NCBI GenBank assembly: GCA_022605425.2
Contig: CM061247.1
Location: 310,001-374,000, forward strand
Reading direction: 5' to 3'
DNA length: 64,000 bases
Origin: Hamiltosporidium tvaerminnensis
Lineage: Eukaryota > Microsporidia > Dubosqiidae
Below the pieces are notes generated by a model. The model ran no database searches. It worked only from the letters and a program-made list of their open reading frames with translations, and was not told the origin of the DNA. This document shows, piece after piece, positions 20,952 through 32,542 of the stretch (its first letter is position 1; every line of letters starts with the position of its first letter). The translations under genes and the position numbers were made by a program.

Positions 20952-21800
20952 TTAATAAGAATCAGAATCTTTAATTTGATTTTCATCAACACTTCTACCA
21001 AATTTGTATGGTGGCCATTCACTACAAGGATAAGTTTTTTCATAAAAAATACCATTTTGTTTTTCACCGCACAAAAATAAAAATTTAGGCTTTCCAAGTA
21101 CATCCTTAATATTTTTATATGCACCACGATCATAAGGATTGTCATTTATGTCCATTCCGTATTTTTTCAAATCTGAATATCTTAATTTCTCAATGTATGT
21201 AATATTTTTGGTTGCATTTCTAAATGTAAAAATGAAAAAGAAAGTCAAAAGAAATGAAAGTGAAAACGACAAAAGCAAAGAAAAAACCATTCCCGTATAA
21301 AATATTCCAAATTGAAATTTTTTTTCATTTATTTTTCGTACAAATATACACATCAAATAACCAAAAAGTAAAATATTTGAAGAAGCACCAAAAAATAAAA
21401 ATCGAATAAAATATCCTAAGTTGTCATGATTTACGCATGCACCGATCCATGGACAATGGTGATCCATTTTTTTTATACATTTTTGACATCTACTGCAATG
21501 ATGTGCCCTTTCTGGCTTAAAAAGATCACATCTTCTACAAAATTTTCCATTTCTTGTTATATCTCCACCAAGTAAATATAATTCAGATTCAGACATTTTT
21601 ATTACAAATCCTTTGTTTATATGCGCCAAACATAGATAGATATATATCATTGTACACGACACATTAAAAATTGTAATATATGTTATTTTTGCTTTGTTCC
21701 AATTATCGGGCAATAAATATATTACTTGTGTCAAAATATGTAAATAAAAACACAAAATAAATGTAGATGTTGATTTTATTCTGTCTTCTAGTGTTTTCAT
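20952..21800 (-). CDS. DHHC-type protein S-palmitoyltransferase
   Basis: A 282-residue integral membrane enzyme. Two hydrophobic segments (about 12-30 and 40-60) precede a Cys-rich domain at 88-138 with FCRRCDLFKPERAHHCSRC, CIKKMDHHCPW (DHHC at 113-116, Cys116 the acyl-accepting residue) and ACVNHDNLGYF. Two more membrane segments follow (about 132-155 and 168-193). The NPYDRGAYKN motif (221-230) resembles the NP[FY]D motif C-terminal to the last membrane helix in Pfa3/Pfa4-like enzymes. It transfers palmitate from acyl-CoA to cysteines of membrane-associated proteins. Rabs, LRR and SNARE-type proteins are possible substrates, but none can be deduced. It is convergent with the DONSON-like gene. 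Two thioesterases elsewhere in the window could reverse its action. Confidence 0.93.
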   Translation of the reverse strand: MKTLEDRIKSTSTFILCFYLHILTQVIYLLPDNWNKAKITYITIFNVSCTMIYIYLCLAHINKGFVIKMSESELYLLGGDITRNGKFCRRCDLFKPERAHHCSRCQKCIKKMDHHCPWIGACVNHDNLGYFIRFLFFGASSNILLFGYLMCIFVRKINEKKFQFGIFYTGMVFSLLLSFSLSFLLTFFFIFTFRNATKNITYIEKLRYSDLKKYGMDINDNPYDRGAYKNIKDVLGKPKFLFLCGEKQNGIFYEKTYPCSEWPPYKFGRSVDENQIKDSDSY

Positions 21801-22009
21801 GTTAATAAAACAAATGTTTTTTTTTAAAAAGGGAAATTTAAAATTAAAAACAAAAAAATATTATTTTCTTGGTAAATTAGTGAATATAAAATCGAAACTG
21901 TTTTTACAAGTTAATAAACTAAAATTATGTAGTATTTTCAATACAAATGCTCTTATATAAGAATTTATACTTTTAAATCGATAGTTTTAGACTTCTTGCG
22001 AAGAAAAAG

Positions 22010-23570
22010 TAAGAATTGCTGTAATTAAAGATAAGTACAGTATTTTTACCGAAATAAAATTAAAATTAACACGAACAAATCAGTTAAAAATAATACGTAT
22101 TGTTGAAATACTGTTACTTCTCTGGAATAATAACCGTAATAAATACTTGAAAATAATAAAATTCAGTAAAAGAAACCCGACAATAGTTTATACCCTATAG
22201 GAATAACCAAATTAATATTAAGAGTAGGAAAATTAGCGGAAAAGAACAATTACAAGGACTGAATATTTTGCAATTAATCAATACGCGAATTTCCTATTGA
22301 CCACTATAAAAGTGTTCTGAATAAATCAGCTGGCTTATTCGAACTAGATGATATGGCGCGTGTTTTGTAGGTGAAAAAAACAAGTATACTTAAAACCGGG
22401 ATAGATGCAGCCAGAATGTATCTAGATTTTAACTTCTAAGAAGCATTCATAGTTACAAGTTATGAGCAAAAATTTGTTTTTGAAACTCTTAGATTGTCTG
22501 AAAAAATGGAAATATTTTCCGAAGAGTATCAATTCTAAGCATTAAGAATAATTGAAAAAAAAACCTTTTCAAATGTAAAATATGATCGAAAGAGGTCCCT
22601 ATATAACTCTAGAAAATCTCAACTCGAAAATTTAAAGGCGAAATAGAAAAACAGAACCACAATTTTAAATTACATAAACCTCGAAATATTTTTTTTAAAA
22701 TTATTAAAGGCATTAAGATGATCACAGAAAAGGATCCAAGCCATGCGATGAAATAGAGTTCTGCATGGTTAGATTGAAAAAATATTTTGGATTGCAAAAA
22801 AAAGCAAATATTTCCGATCTTCTGAAAAGTCGATAGAGCATTTAGCGACTCACTGTGAAAGAAATACTTGAACCGTACATACTAAATACAAATAAAGTTA
22901 TTAGATGTCTGGATTTACATTAGATAGGAACATCTGACATAACTCCATAAACAATAATAGAAGCATCTTTCATCATTGTTTTTGAAGTATGTTTTCAGAA
23001 ATGCGAGCGAGCACCAAAATATGAAAAGCTTATGGCAAATTCGTTCTATTGTCCTATAATTTTATTATGACTAGTGATCTAATAGGATAAAGCATGTTGA
23101 GTATTAAACTGTTTCATAAGATTCGTTTCAAATTCTCAAAAAAGAAATAGTAAGAGTGTAAGACGACTGTATGTAAAAATTTTGATTCTATTTTGAGATG
23201 TTATGTTAAAATAATATTACATGTAATAGCTAGGAAAGATAATATAACAAAATAACGGGAAACAAATCTTAGCAGCTCGGGATATCATAAAAATAGAGAG
23301 ATATACGGAGTATTTACTCAAAGAATCGACTGAAACCATTTGGTTTGATTTAGAAGAAAGTTGAGATTGGTATCGAATGCTGGTCATTGTAGAAACGCTT
23401 CATTCAAGACCATAGACAAAATATAGAGACATGAAAAACCTATAAAAGACACATATACATCAAGAATTAAGACGATGTTAGACAAGCGATTGCAAAAATT
23501 TTAAAATATTAAAATATGGATAGACAAACATAATTAACATAGTACCTTAGAATATAAAGTAAAATAAAAT
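22010..23570 (+). mobile_element. Decayed R4/Dong-like LINE, copy C2 (5'-truncated)
   Basis: Around 22085-22130 it matches C3 at 25790-25830 (ATACGTGTTGTGAAGATACTG-like). Around 23310-23390 it matches C3 at 27055-27125 (the region encoding KKTVETISFDRRRGL). All frames are broken. It lies directly upstream of copy C3 in the same orientation, but the two are separate insertions. Confidence 0.6.
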
Positions 23571-23671
23571 AATAAAAAACTTTCTAAATTATATTGGGAA
23601 AAAATAGCTTAAAACTAATCCGCAAGGATTAATTGGAATAAAATAATTAAAATTAAAAATGTTTTTATGTA

Positions 23672-23688
23672 TTGTTTCTTAGTTTTAA
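23672..23688. repeat. Left 17-bp target-site duplication of LINE C3
   Basis: TTGTTTCTTAGTTTTAA occurs here and again at 27422-27438, an exact 17-base match flanking the element. This is expected from target-primed reverse transcription. Confidence 0.85.
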
Positions 23689-26600
23689 TGGGTAGAAAGA
23701 AAAATGTTAGCAGCGAAATATCGAATAATACCAAAATAAAGGCTGCAAACGACGCTGATGAGGTGAAAAAGAGTGATAGTGAGATACAAAATGTAAGCTA
23801 CACCCACCGGCGATTCCCCTACCTTCCTCCTCCTACACAACAATAACACCTCCACCACCAAGCCAAACATGCAGTAAAATGCAAAATAGTGGGCTTGACA
23901 CCTTACCTTCGCCTAATGCACCAGTTACCTCTTCGGTTGAAGTCTCTGCGTGCGAGCCATCGTACGACATGACAAGCCCCTGTACTCTAGCTATTCCGGA
24001 AGGTAACAGGCTAATGGCATTGCGGACGATATTCGATTCCGTAACAGCCGACCCGAAGGATGGCCTCGAATTGTTTTTGCGTACAGACAAGGTTTGAAAG
24101 AATGCCAAGAAATGGCTGGACGAGCTTCACAGGTACTATAATGAGAAATTCGGCTGCACTGAAACTCTCGAAGTGTTAAAAAATTGGCACAAAGTGAGAT
24201 GGGAAGGATGTAAAATCGAAGAGAATGGAGAGCGACGTAGAATCGCCACTTGTCTCGCTGATACTGCACCTTGACCGACACCACGGAGTACATAAACCTG
24301 AGAGATAAATTCTTGAGTAAAATCAAAGAAATCTCTGAGAACGAAATTGGAAAGTGGTGGTCCGAACTAGAAAACATCCAAATGAATTGGTTGATGTAAG
24401 TTCTGGATCTCATAAATCGAGTAGTCGGTGAATATGCAGGGCTCATGTACCTGAGTCAATTACGGAAGCCGCGTATATCTGCAAGCTGCGCGGTATGCTT
24501 GACGAGGCAACACGTAAGAGAAGCCTAGATCCGCTTGGAAGGAAAACATGAAGTAAAATTTCTAGTTAGTACTTTCCAAGATCTCCTCGAAGCTCGTAAG
24601 CGGAAAGCTCTCCACTTCGGAAACGAAGAGCCTTAAGAAAATCATGCGAGAGTTTAATTTAAACTTGAGCAGCGTAACTGATCTTTCTGAGGCTTTAGTT
24701 AAGAAGAATGAGTCTTTGAATGTTTACGGAAAAAATTACGATGCATGAAGTGGAAGCAATTCCGAAAGAGAATCGTATGTTTGAGCTTTTCCGAGGTCGA
24801 TTTTATCGTGGGTTATCCGAGCGTGTGGAATCCGAGCATGTGGTTAGCCGTGATGAAATTGTGAGTTTTTGGTCTACAATGTGGAACAAAATGATGACAC
24901 GTCACGTACGATGATTATTTGATTCCATTTGTATCGATAATCATCCGACCACGTTTCCTTCACTTGATGAATTTGTGAATATCATTAATTGGCTCCCTAA
25001 TTGGAAGCTGCTGGAATTGATGGTATTTACAATTTTTTATTAAGAACTTACAACTCTTCACAAATATCTTTATGATATTGTGAAAGTTATATGTTTAGAA
25101 GGACACCTCAGCTGATTGGTTTTACTGCGGGCTTACGTATTTGATACCGAAAGGAATTCCACGAGAGGCTCTGACTACAGGCCAATCACTTGTATGTCCA
25201 ACCTCTATAAGTTAACGACAAAGTGTGTAACGAAAGTCGTTCAACTTGAAGTGGAAAGGCGAGGGTTGCTTGCAGAGAACCAACTAGGGGCGGTAAAGGT
25301 GTGCGGGGCGAGAGCAGGCTCTACTGAATATTGCCTTAAATAAAGAGTATGGAAATAATCTTAAGGCAACATGGATTGATGTTAAAAAGCTTATGATTCA
25401 ATAGATCATGCTTATTTAACTCAATGCATTGAAAACCTTAATTTACCTGATTGGATCCTGAAATTTATTAAGGTAATTATATCAAAATGGAAAATTGATA
25501 TATCAGTAGGGCCTGAAAAATCATGAGCAAGAGATTGATGAGGGATTCTACAAGGAGATAGTCTGTCACCTTTGTTATTTGTGTTGTGTATGGATCCATT
25601 AGCCGAAAGCTTAATGAAAAATACCAAAGTGACGTACAACAGATGCGAATCCCATTCTACTAATCATCTCTTGTTTATTGATGATCTTAAGCTCCTTGCA
25701 AAGACAGCTCCACATTGAGTGCTATGACGGCGAGGCAAAGGAATTTTTAGAGGTGATTGGCTTGAGATTAACGGAAGTCGCCACAAATGATACGTGTTGT
25801 GAAGATACTGCTACTCTTCTGAAGGTGTTAGTGTTTACAAATATTTAGGAATAATAGAAGATAGCAGAGGAATCCCAACACGTAGCTCATTTGAAGAAGT
25901 ACAGAGCAACTTATATCAAGAGTTGAAAGACTTTGTCACACTAGATTAAATGCAAAAATTTATTTTCTGCAATCAATCAACATGCGATATCGTTAATCAA
26001 CTACCACATGGAGTACTTCGACTTGAACCGGCTGACTTCTCTAAGTTAGATGATGCAGTGCGTGCGGTGTTGGTTAAAAATAAGATACATCTCCGCCCGG
26101 ATGTAAAGAGCGGTTGTATCTTCCTAGACAGAACTTGGAAGAGGCCTACATAGTGTTGAGTTGCGAAGCGAACATATGCTTCTGCAACTCTTGGATTGTC
26201 TGGAAAAAAGTAAAGAAATATCAACTAGACGAGCAGCAATCCTCAAGGTGGAGAATAATAATAAAACCCATCTTGGACTAATAAAAGGCTTCTTAAAAGT
26301 AAAGTACAGGTTGGTAGAAGAAGTCACTAAGAAAAGTTTAGAAGAAGCTCAACTTGCAAAACTATATAACGAAATAGAAAAACGAAAACTCCATTCAAAG
26401 TTATATAATGCAAGAAAAAATGAGCTTGTGAGTGTTAGTGACTCTTCAAGATGGCTAAAGAGAGGAAATATTAGGCCACGAAATGAAGCTGTGTTCTGCT
26501 ATATCCAGGATAGAAATGTATTCTGGGGAGCAGATGGTGTGTGTCAACATTGCGGGAAGTCTGGTAAGACTGTGGATCATCTAGCAACTAGATGTGAAAA

Positions 26601-27421
26601 AATGCTAGGCCATGATTACATTAGACGGCATAATGAAGTGGTTAGATGCCTACACCTACTTCTTCTAAATAGATATAAGTTTAAATCTTCAAAACGAATA
26701 AGGAGCCACTCAGTTCAAGAAATTCTTGATAATGAGTATGCAGAGATAAGAGTGGACACCAGAATTAAAACTGATGTTAAAATTCGGAATAACAGACCGG
26801 ACATATTTATTTTAGATAAGAAGAAGAATAAGATAACACTCATTGAAGTAGGAATCACTTCCCAAGATTCACTTCAAATAGTTGAAACTGAAAAACTTAG
26901 GAAGTATGACCTGCTAGCCAATGAGTTGGGTCTTATTTATAGGTGTAGTGTTGAGATAATCCCTTATGTGATGACCTGGGACGGTATTGTGACAAAATAC
27001 CATAAATCTCATCTTAAAAGACTAGAAATACCCATGAATGTAGAAGCATACATTCAGTCTATAGTACTTAAAAAGACAGTCGAAACTATTTCCTTTGATC
27101 GACGAAGAGGACTTGAGTCAGGACTAAATGCCGAAGAGAGCTGGGAGAGAGCGTCAATGGGTGTTATTATGAGATCAGAGATGCATGAGGAACCAATACC
27201 CCCTTTAAAAGAAGCGAAAACAGAGGAAGATGGTGCCAAAAATTTTAAACCAAAATATAAAGCCCCCTTTATTTTACAAGGAGGAACCACTTTAGAGGAA
27301 CCGACCAATAACATAAATGAAGAGTCGGATTTGGAAGAAGAGACAAAAGTGGTCAAAGAGGTAAAAGAAAACATGTAAAAATGGTAAAAAATATTTTAAC
27401 CCAGAATTTTATTAAATAATG
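23689..27421 (+). mobile_element. Near-full-length R4/Dong-like LINE with restriction-like endonuclease, copy C3
   Basis: About 3.73 kb bounded by the 17-bp duplication. It begins within one base of an ATG (MGRKKN...), with essentially no 5' UTR, and ends about 45 bases after the last stop (ATTTTAACCCAGAATTTTATTAAATAATG). The coding content is a single polyprotein, now broken by frameshifts and stops. The N-terminal segment spans 23688-24730. Reverse transcriptase spans about 24900-25750: YRPITCMSNLYKL near 25180, a motif A of DVKKAYDSIDH type split by a one-base shift near 25385, QGDSLSPLLF near 25555, and LLFIDDLK near 25670-25690. The endonuclease part is intact. An identical upstream extent (starting at ATGGGTAG) in minus-strand copy C5 supports the 5' boundary. 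It is the best preserved of at least seven copies. Confidence 0.85.
26161..27378 (+). pseudogene. Open C-terminal fragment of the LINE polyprotein: zinc knuckle and PD-(D/E)xK endonuclease
   Basis: The longest open stretch of C3, 405 codons. It carries a CCHC knuckle (Cys128, Cys131, His140, Cys145) and then a restriction-like endonuclease core: RPD at 212-214, Asp219 and LIEVGI with Glu229. This pairing is typical of R2/R4/Dong-type LINEs, where the nuclease nicks the target to prime reverse transcription. The frame begins after an in-frame stop and opens with TTG, so it is part of a longer ancestral protein and not an independent gene. Its composition (about 40 percent GC) differs from neighbouring genes. 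Confidence 0.85.
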
Positions 27422-27438
27422 TTGTTTCTTAGTTTTAA
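27422..27438. repeat. Right 17-bp target-site duplication of LINE C3
   Basis: Exact second copy of TTGTTTCTTAGTTTTAA (first copy at 23672-23688). Confidence 0.85.
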
Positions 27439-28330
27439 ATATTATATAGACGAAATAAGTAAGATCATTCATCAAACTTTGGTGAAGGTAAATATTTTAT
27501 AGATATAGTTTTTGAAATATCAAGAATAATCAAATTTCTTTATTACAGGCATAAACTCAGCCGCAGACGGTAGATGATTTAAACACAGCCTTAAAAATAC
27601 CATCAAAAAAAGAAAGCTGATGAATTTACAAAACCTTCCCTGGAGTTAGATGAAAGGACACTAAGCTCATAATATGAGAAAAATCAGTATAAGAAAGACT
27701 AATAATAAAAAATCATAAAAATAATAACCGAAATCCTAAAATTTTCTTTCTTGAAATAAATATTTAAAAAATGAAATTCAAGATATGCTTGTTTCTGTCT
27801 AAGCTGCTTTATTTTTGCTTAATACAATAAATTGCGGTTTTGTTCTATAAAAAGACAGTTAATTGTCCAAAATTCCGATTTAAAAACTTAAAAGATTCAA
27901 TTAATTTTGAAAATCTTTTTTAGACAAAGATTTCGTTTTATACTTTTTAAAGATTTTTATCTTGAAAGGAGGAAAATAGCATTTTCTGTTAGATTATTCT
28001 TCTCGTTGATCATTATTAGAATAAAAATCATTCAAAATCAAAAATTCAAAAACTTTAATAGTTATGCAATCACAATTTCCGGAACTTTAAATTCAAGATT
28101 CGTAATTTTTACAAAACCTTCTCTTTTTCTGCCAATCATAGTTTATTTTGGGTTAAATTCTCTGATAAAATACAATTTTCCTATAAGAATAATTTATATA
28201 GAATAGCTTCATCAAAATCATTACGAATATCGAAATTCAAGATACTAAAGATTACCTAAAGACGGTGAAATTTGCAGCTTTTTTAAAAAAATATATACAC
28301 GGTTCTAAAAAAATATAATCAGTTAAAATT
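27439..28330. other. Intergenic DNA, nothing supported
   Basis: A 99-codon frame at 27907-28206 opens with TTG, is hydrophobic and basic, and has no recognisable motif. I regard it as chance. Confidence 0.4.
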
Positions 28331-28440
28331 TCTTACTTACTTACTTACTTACATACTTACTTACATACTTACTTACTTACATACTTACTTACTTACTTAC
28401 ATACTTACTTACTTACATACTTACTTACTTACATACTTAT
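28331..28440. repeat. (ACTT)n microsatellite with ACAT interruptions
   Basis: Runs of CTTACTTACTTACATA tetramers over about 110 bases, forming the tail of S2 copy 2. Confidence 0.95.
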
Positions 28441-28660
28441 TCCGGTTCTCTGTTATTCTTCGGTGTCGAATATGAATAAATGGAAGTTTATTTTTGTTTC
28501 ATTTAATCCGTCGTAACACAGGTGTATAGGGGATTGGCCATAGATCAAGCTTGGTTTATATTTCACCAAAATGCCAGCAATCATGAATTTCGATTTCAGA
28601 CACATATTACCAAGAATATTGTTTCGAATGTGGTATTATTCCTCTCACCACAGTACAACT
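28331..28660 (-). mobile_element. SINE-like repeat S2, copy 2, with long (AAGT)n tail
   Basis: Matches S2 copy 1, read on the minus strand. GTTTATATTTCACCAAAATG and TCGGTGTCGAATATGAATAA here correspond to the same positions in 16141-16260. The site occupied by the hAT-like element in copy 1 is uninterrupted here. The 3' end passes into about 110 bases of ACTT/ACAT tetranucleotide repeats (28331-28440), interpreted as an expanded (AAGT)n tail. Confidence 0.7.
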
Positions 28661-30630
28661 TCTAATTGAATAAGAACATATTTTTTTCAATCAAAAAAGT
28701 ATCAGTTTCGTCGAATAAGTAAACTATTTAAGGAATTTATAAATATAATTTGTTTGCGATTTATGATCTACACATAATTTGTGCTTCTGCTGGTTGATTC
28801 TTTTAAATGTGCCTTTTTGCTTTCAAATCCAATTTCGGGCAAAGAATATCAATAAAGTTTAAATTTCGAAATGCAATAATATTTCGACGAAGAATCTGTA
28901 CATTTATATCTTTTAATATAGAAGACTAAAAATAATTTTTAATAATTAATTTTGAAGGATAAATCTGTTAAAACACATCTCATCATGATAACTTTTTAGC
29001 TAATACTTTGAAACATAAGTCTTTAAAATAAAAAAATATAGAAATTGTATTTCTTCAAATGAACATAAAAAGTATTTTCGTTTCATGTCAATTGGTTCAA
29101 AACATAACCGGGATAAACGAATCTGCGAAGCGAATTCATTATTTGCAAATGTAAGGTTTTATATTTTAACCTTAAAAATATATTTACAACATTTAAATAT
29201 TTATTTTGTATTTTTGTATTTTTGAATTTTCTTTGACAGTATAAACATTATTCGTCTTCATTATGTTGTATTACACAATTTTGGCTAAAATTTAGAAAAA
29301 AAATGTATTAGACGTAATTATCACTTATCATATTATTCATCTCACCTATTTAATTACAAATTTCACAATTACTATAAAGAATTCTTAAAGATAATATGTA
29401 TATACGAAATGACTTAACGAATGCCTAGGCAGAAAAGTTACTCTCTTTTTCTCCCTAACGCAGCGGATTCAAACAAAAAGTTTTTAAGTATGGTTCAAAA
29501 CACTCTTATTGCATGTTGCAAGCGCTATTCTCTAACCGAAGAATAGAGTTTTTTAAGGGACTTATGTTACATTGATGGCTAGGAAAATTAATGCACGATT
29601 CATTTCCGAATCCTATTTTGTAAGCCATCTTAGACTTCCATATTATTCTTATATTGTTATAAAAGGCTTCATTTTGTTTAAATTCCTAATCAAACCTAAT
29701 TGATTATCTTGCTTTCTTCCGTGTTATTCTCGTCTTCTAAAATTGTTCGATAAAATTTCGATATCTTAGGTTGGAAGAAGAAATTCGTTTGTATGAATTA
29801 TAAGATTTAATTTAAGTTCTAATAAATCGCAACTAGTTCGAATAGTGAAATTAAATTCTTTACTTTTTGAAGCAAGCATGAAGCATATATAAGTTTAATT
29901 GACAAGGGTTGTTGTTTATCAGTCGCTGTGATGAAAAACCGCGAAATTTTATGAAAAAAACGAATCGAAATAAAACGAAGCGCCAAATTTTAAAGGTAGT
30001 GGACTGTAGGTTAGCTGTATTTGATATTTTAAATAATATGTTTTATATAAAGAATCCAACATGTTATCATTGATATATTTTTTTAGAGGAAAATTTCCAA
30101 CAAGTTACGGCTATGCGTTTTTTTTAAAACAAAATGCATTCATAAGATTACTATTTCTCACTAGATCTCCTTGAAAAAAGTATATCAAGAAATTTGATAT
30201 TTATAGAAAATTCGATAAATTAATTATCCTCAAAGAATTTAAAAACCGAAATAAAGAATCCCGAAAGGTGTTAAATTGTCTAAAATATGATTACATGGGC
30301 TGCTATGCTTTAAAATTTCCAATGAATAACTAGTTTAAATTCCATTGAATTTGAATATATAATACCTATTTTCTGAACATTTGAAATCGAGTTTTGACAA
30401 ATTTTCGTTTTTTCTGTTCGAAACCACATTTCACTTTGAGAAAGATTTTAAGCTATTATATCTTAAAATACCTTTGTAAGTATATTATGATTCATAAGCA
30501 CTAAAATTATAGTTTTATATTTTACATGCAACGATGAATTTTATATGCACAAAAATTTTACAAAGTTGAGTTTGTTCATCCGAAAATTTATCAAGGTTTT
30601 TATTTATTTATATCAATTTCCATTTGTTTT
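28661..30630. other. Intergenic DNA, nothing recognised
   Basis: About 2 kb with slightly higher GC than gene flanks but no open frame or detectable similarity to other parts of the window. It is probably old mobile-element debris. Confidence 0.4.
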
Positions 30631-31300
30631 GAGGGAGGAATATAAACAGATATAAAGCTATCCGCACACTAATGAAAAGACAAAATTGAAATATAAGATG
30701 ATTGTTTGAGTTTTTTGTGGGAAAAAAACCACACTAGATTTTCGGCTGGTCCATAAGATTTGTATGAGAAAAAGAAAATTTACATGTTGCAGAACCTTTT
30801 AAACAAACTTATATTTTGTTTTATGTAACAGAATATGACCGCGGCTAAACTTGTAGGTAATTTCGATTTAATTAAGAAAACCTAGCCTTGCTCATTCAGG
30901 AGATGAGAACTTGGCGCCCGGGAGATAGAAATAAACCATTTAAACCCAGAATCGCTAAATACCTGGTTATACTTATTAGTATGCCATTGAAATGTCTAGA
31001 TAAACTGCATTTAACCCGCCGAAATATATCTTAGGTCAAGGTCATTGCTTTCGTAAAGTGTAGAGTAAGTGGGAATGCTGCATAGTCTTGGGGGGGGGGG
31101 CCTGGAAAGGTTTCGGATTACGACCAAAAACCATGCAACGAGCATCAACGAACAGCGGGTAACTACCTCGCGAATTTATTAGGTTCTACACTTCTTTTAG
31201 ATAAAAGATTTGGAATATAGGTATCGTTTGACTAATTATGGGTTTAAGAATGCAGTTATTTATATATACTTAGAACTCCATTAATGTACAAAATTCATAT
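30631..31300 (+). repeat. Interspersed repeat S3, copy C
   Basis: Collinear with copies A and B: GAGGGAGGAATA at the start, AAACCACACTAGATTTTCGG, CGCCCGGGAGATAG, GTAGAGTAAGTGGGAATGCT and TTATTAGGTTCTACAC. It includes a run of twelve G at about 31087 where copy B has GGGGGAGCCC. Edges are approximate. Confidence 0.7.
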
Positions 31301-32304
31301 GTCACACTCACTTTTTTCTAAAACTTTGAAGGTTTTAAGTATATACCAATTGCAGTAAAAACCAGATAATTCTTGTACATTTATACATCATTTCCAACGT
31401 CGTCTTATATATTCATTATAAATCACTATTTCTGACATTATATAACTTTAAAATCAATGATTACAACATTTGATATATACGGGTTCATACTGGACTGCTA
31501 AATGATCGATCTTTATATTTCATAACTTATTACATTAACGCCCTTGTTTTTAGTAAGGAACTAAAAAAGTAATTTTGCAGATATTGAAGAGAAATTCATA
31601 TTGTTTATATGTATAACTTAAAATAAAAGTATAAAAAGTTTATTTCATTTCTCAATAAATTTGTCTATCAAAGAAGATATTTGTATTTTAAATTTTTCAA
31701 AAATAGATTTCTCACATTGAGAACAAATAATGATTGATTTTTTCTACAAAATATTGTTTGACACGTTTTGGGTTGGTAAAAAAAATGTCGTAAGTTCAGA
31801 TATTTGGCTTGTATATGTTTCTATGGTTTTTGTTGTTCATGGACTTTTTGAAATTCTGCTGCAAGTTCTACTCCTAGCTAAAGCAAAAATTCTTGTTTCG
31901 ATATATATTTTTATGTTTTGCTTGTTCAAAATACAGGCCTATATACCAGCTTAATCAAAATATTGCAAAATACATAGAGTCGCTATCCGCAAGACTTAGA
32001 TTTTGTGGTATATCTCCTCGCGATTTGGGCAGCCAAATCCAAACCAAATTTAATATATTGTATGAGAGGGACTCAGGTAAATATTTATGATTACTTTCAA
32101 CCTTTATAATTTATATTTAAAAACAAAGTAAATGTGCCTTTTTAGATTTAATTTTTTAGCTTTAAAATAAATATTTTTTGTCTTGAATTTTTTTATGTAA
32201 TCTTTCAATATAGTTTTATTTTGCTTAAAAATACCTCGATTTTTTTGAAATTGTTGGTTCTAACCAATGTAATTATTTTTTTGGGTTGCATGCCTATAGA
32301 TTTT
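31301..32304. other. Intergenic DNA with two short overlapping frames of unknown status
   Basis: Frames at 31730-31954 and 31893-32090 overlap by 62 bases in different frames. The first is hydrophobic and the second has a basic segment (SARLRFCGISPRDLG). They could be one frameshifted remnant, but no family is recognised, so no gene is called. Confidence 0.35.
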
Positions 32305-32542
32305 CCCCAGCAATCCGGGTGCAGAATTGGCTCGAAGTATTCCCTGCTTATCGTAAAAGGCGACTAAAAGGAAATAGTTCCCCAAATTAGGGATTGAGTG
32401 TAGGGCTAACAACCCACCCTCTAAACCAACTTGTTGAGAAACTTAAAAAAGCAAACGAACCTCTATTCGAAAAAGACTGGTGGGCAGCATTACTAAAGAG
32501 GCCAAGATCAGGGCAGAACTGTAGTGCCAAAGATGAATAAAT
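32305..32542 (+). mobile_element. SINE-like repeat S1, copy 2
   Basis: Matches S1 at 6948-7186: CCCCAGCAATCCGGGTGCAG, CTTATCGTAAAAGGCGACTA, GGGCTAACAACCCACCCT, GACTGGTGGGCAGCATTACT, ending CAAAGATGAATAAAT. Confidence 0.85.

Noticed and set aside
23833-24446. Minus-strand frames of 91 and 151 codons
   Set aside because: Antisense to the N-terminal part of the LINE polyprotein.
28331-28440. Possible CRISPR-like array
   Set aside because: A simple tetranucleotide microsatellite with no spacers; eukaryotic context.
31730-32090. Two overlapping frames as a membrane protein gene
   Set aside because: Different frames over the same DNA, no homology recognised; left as unassigned sequence.
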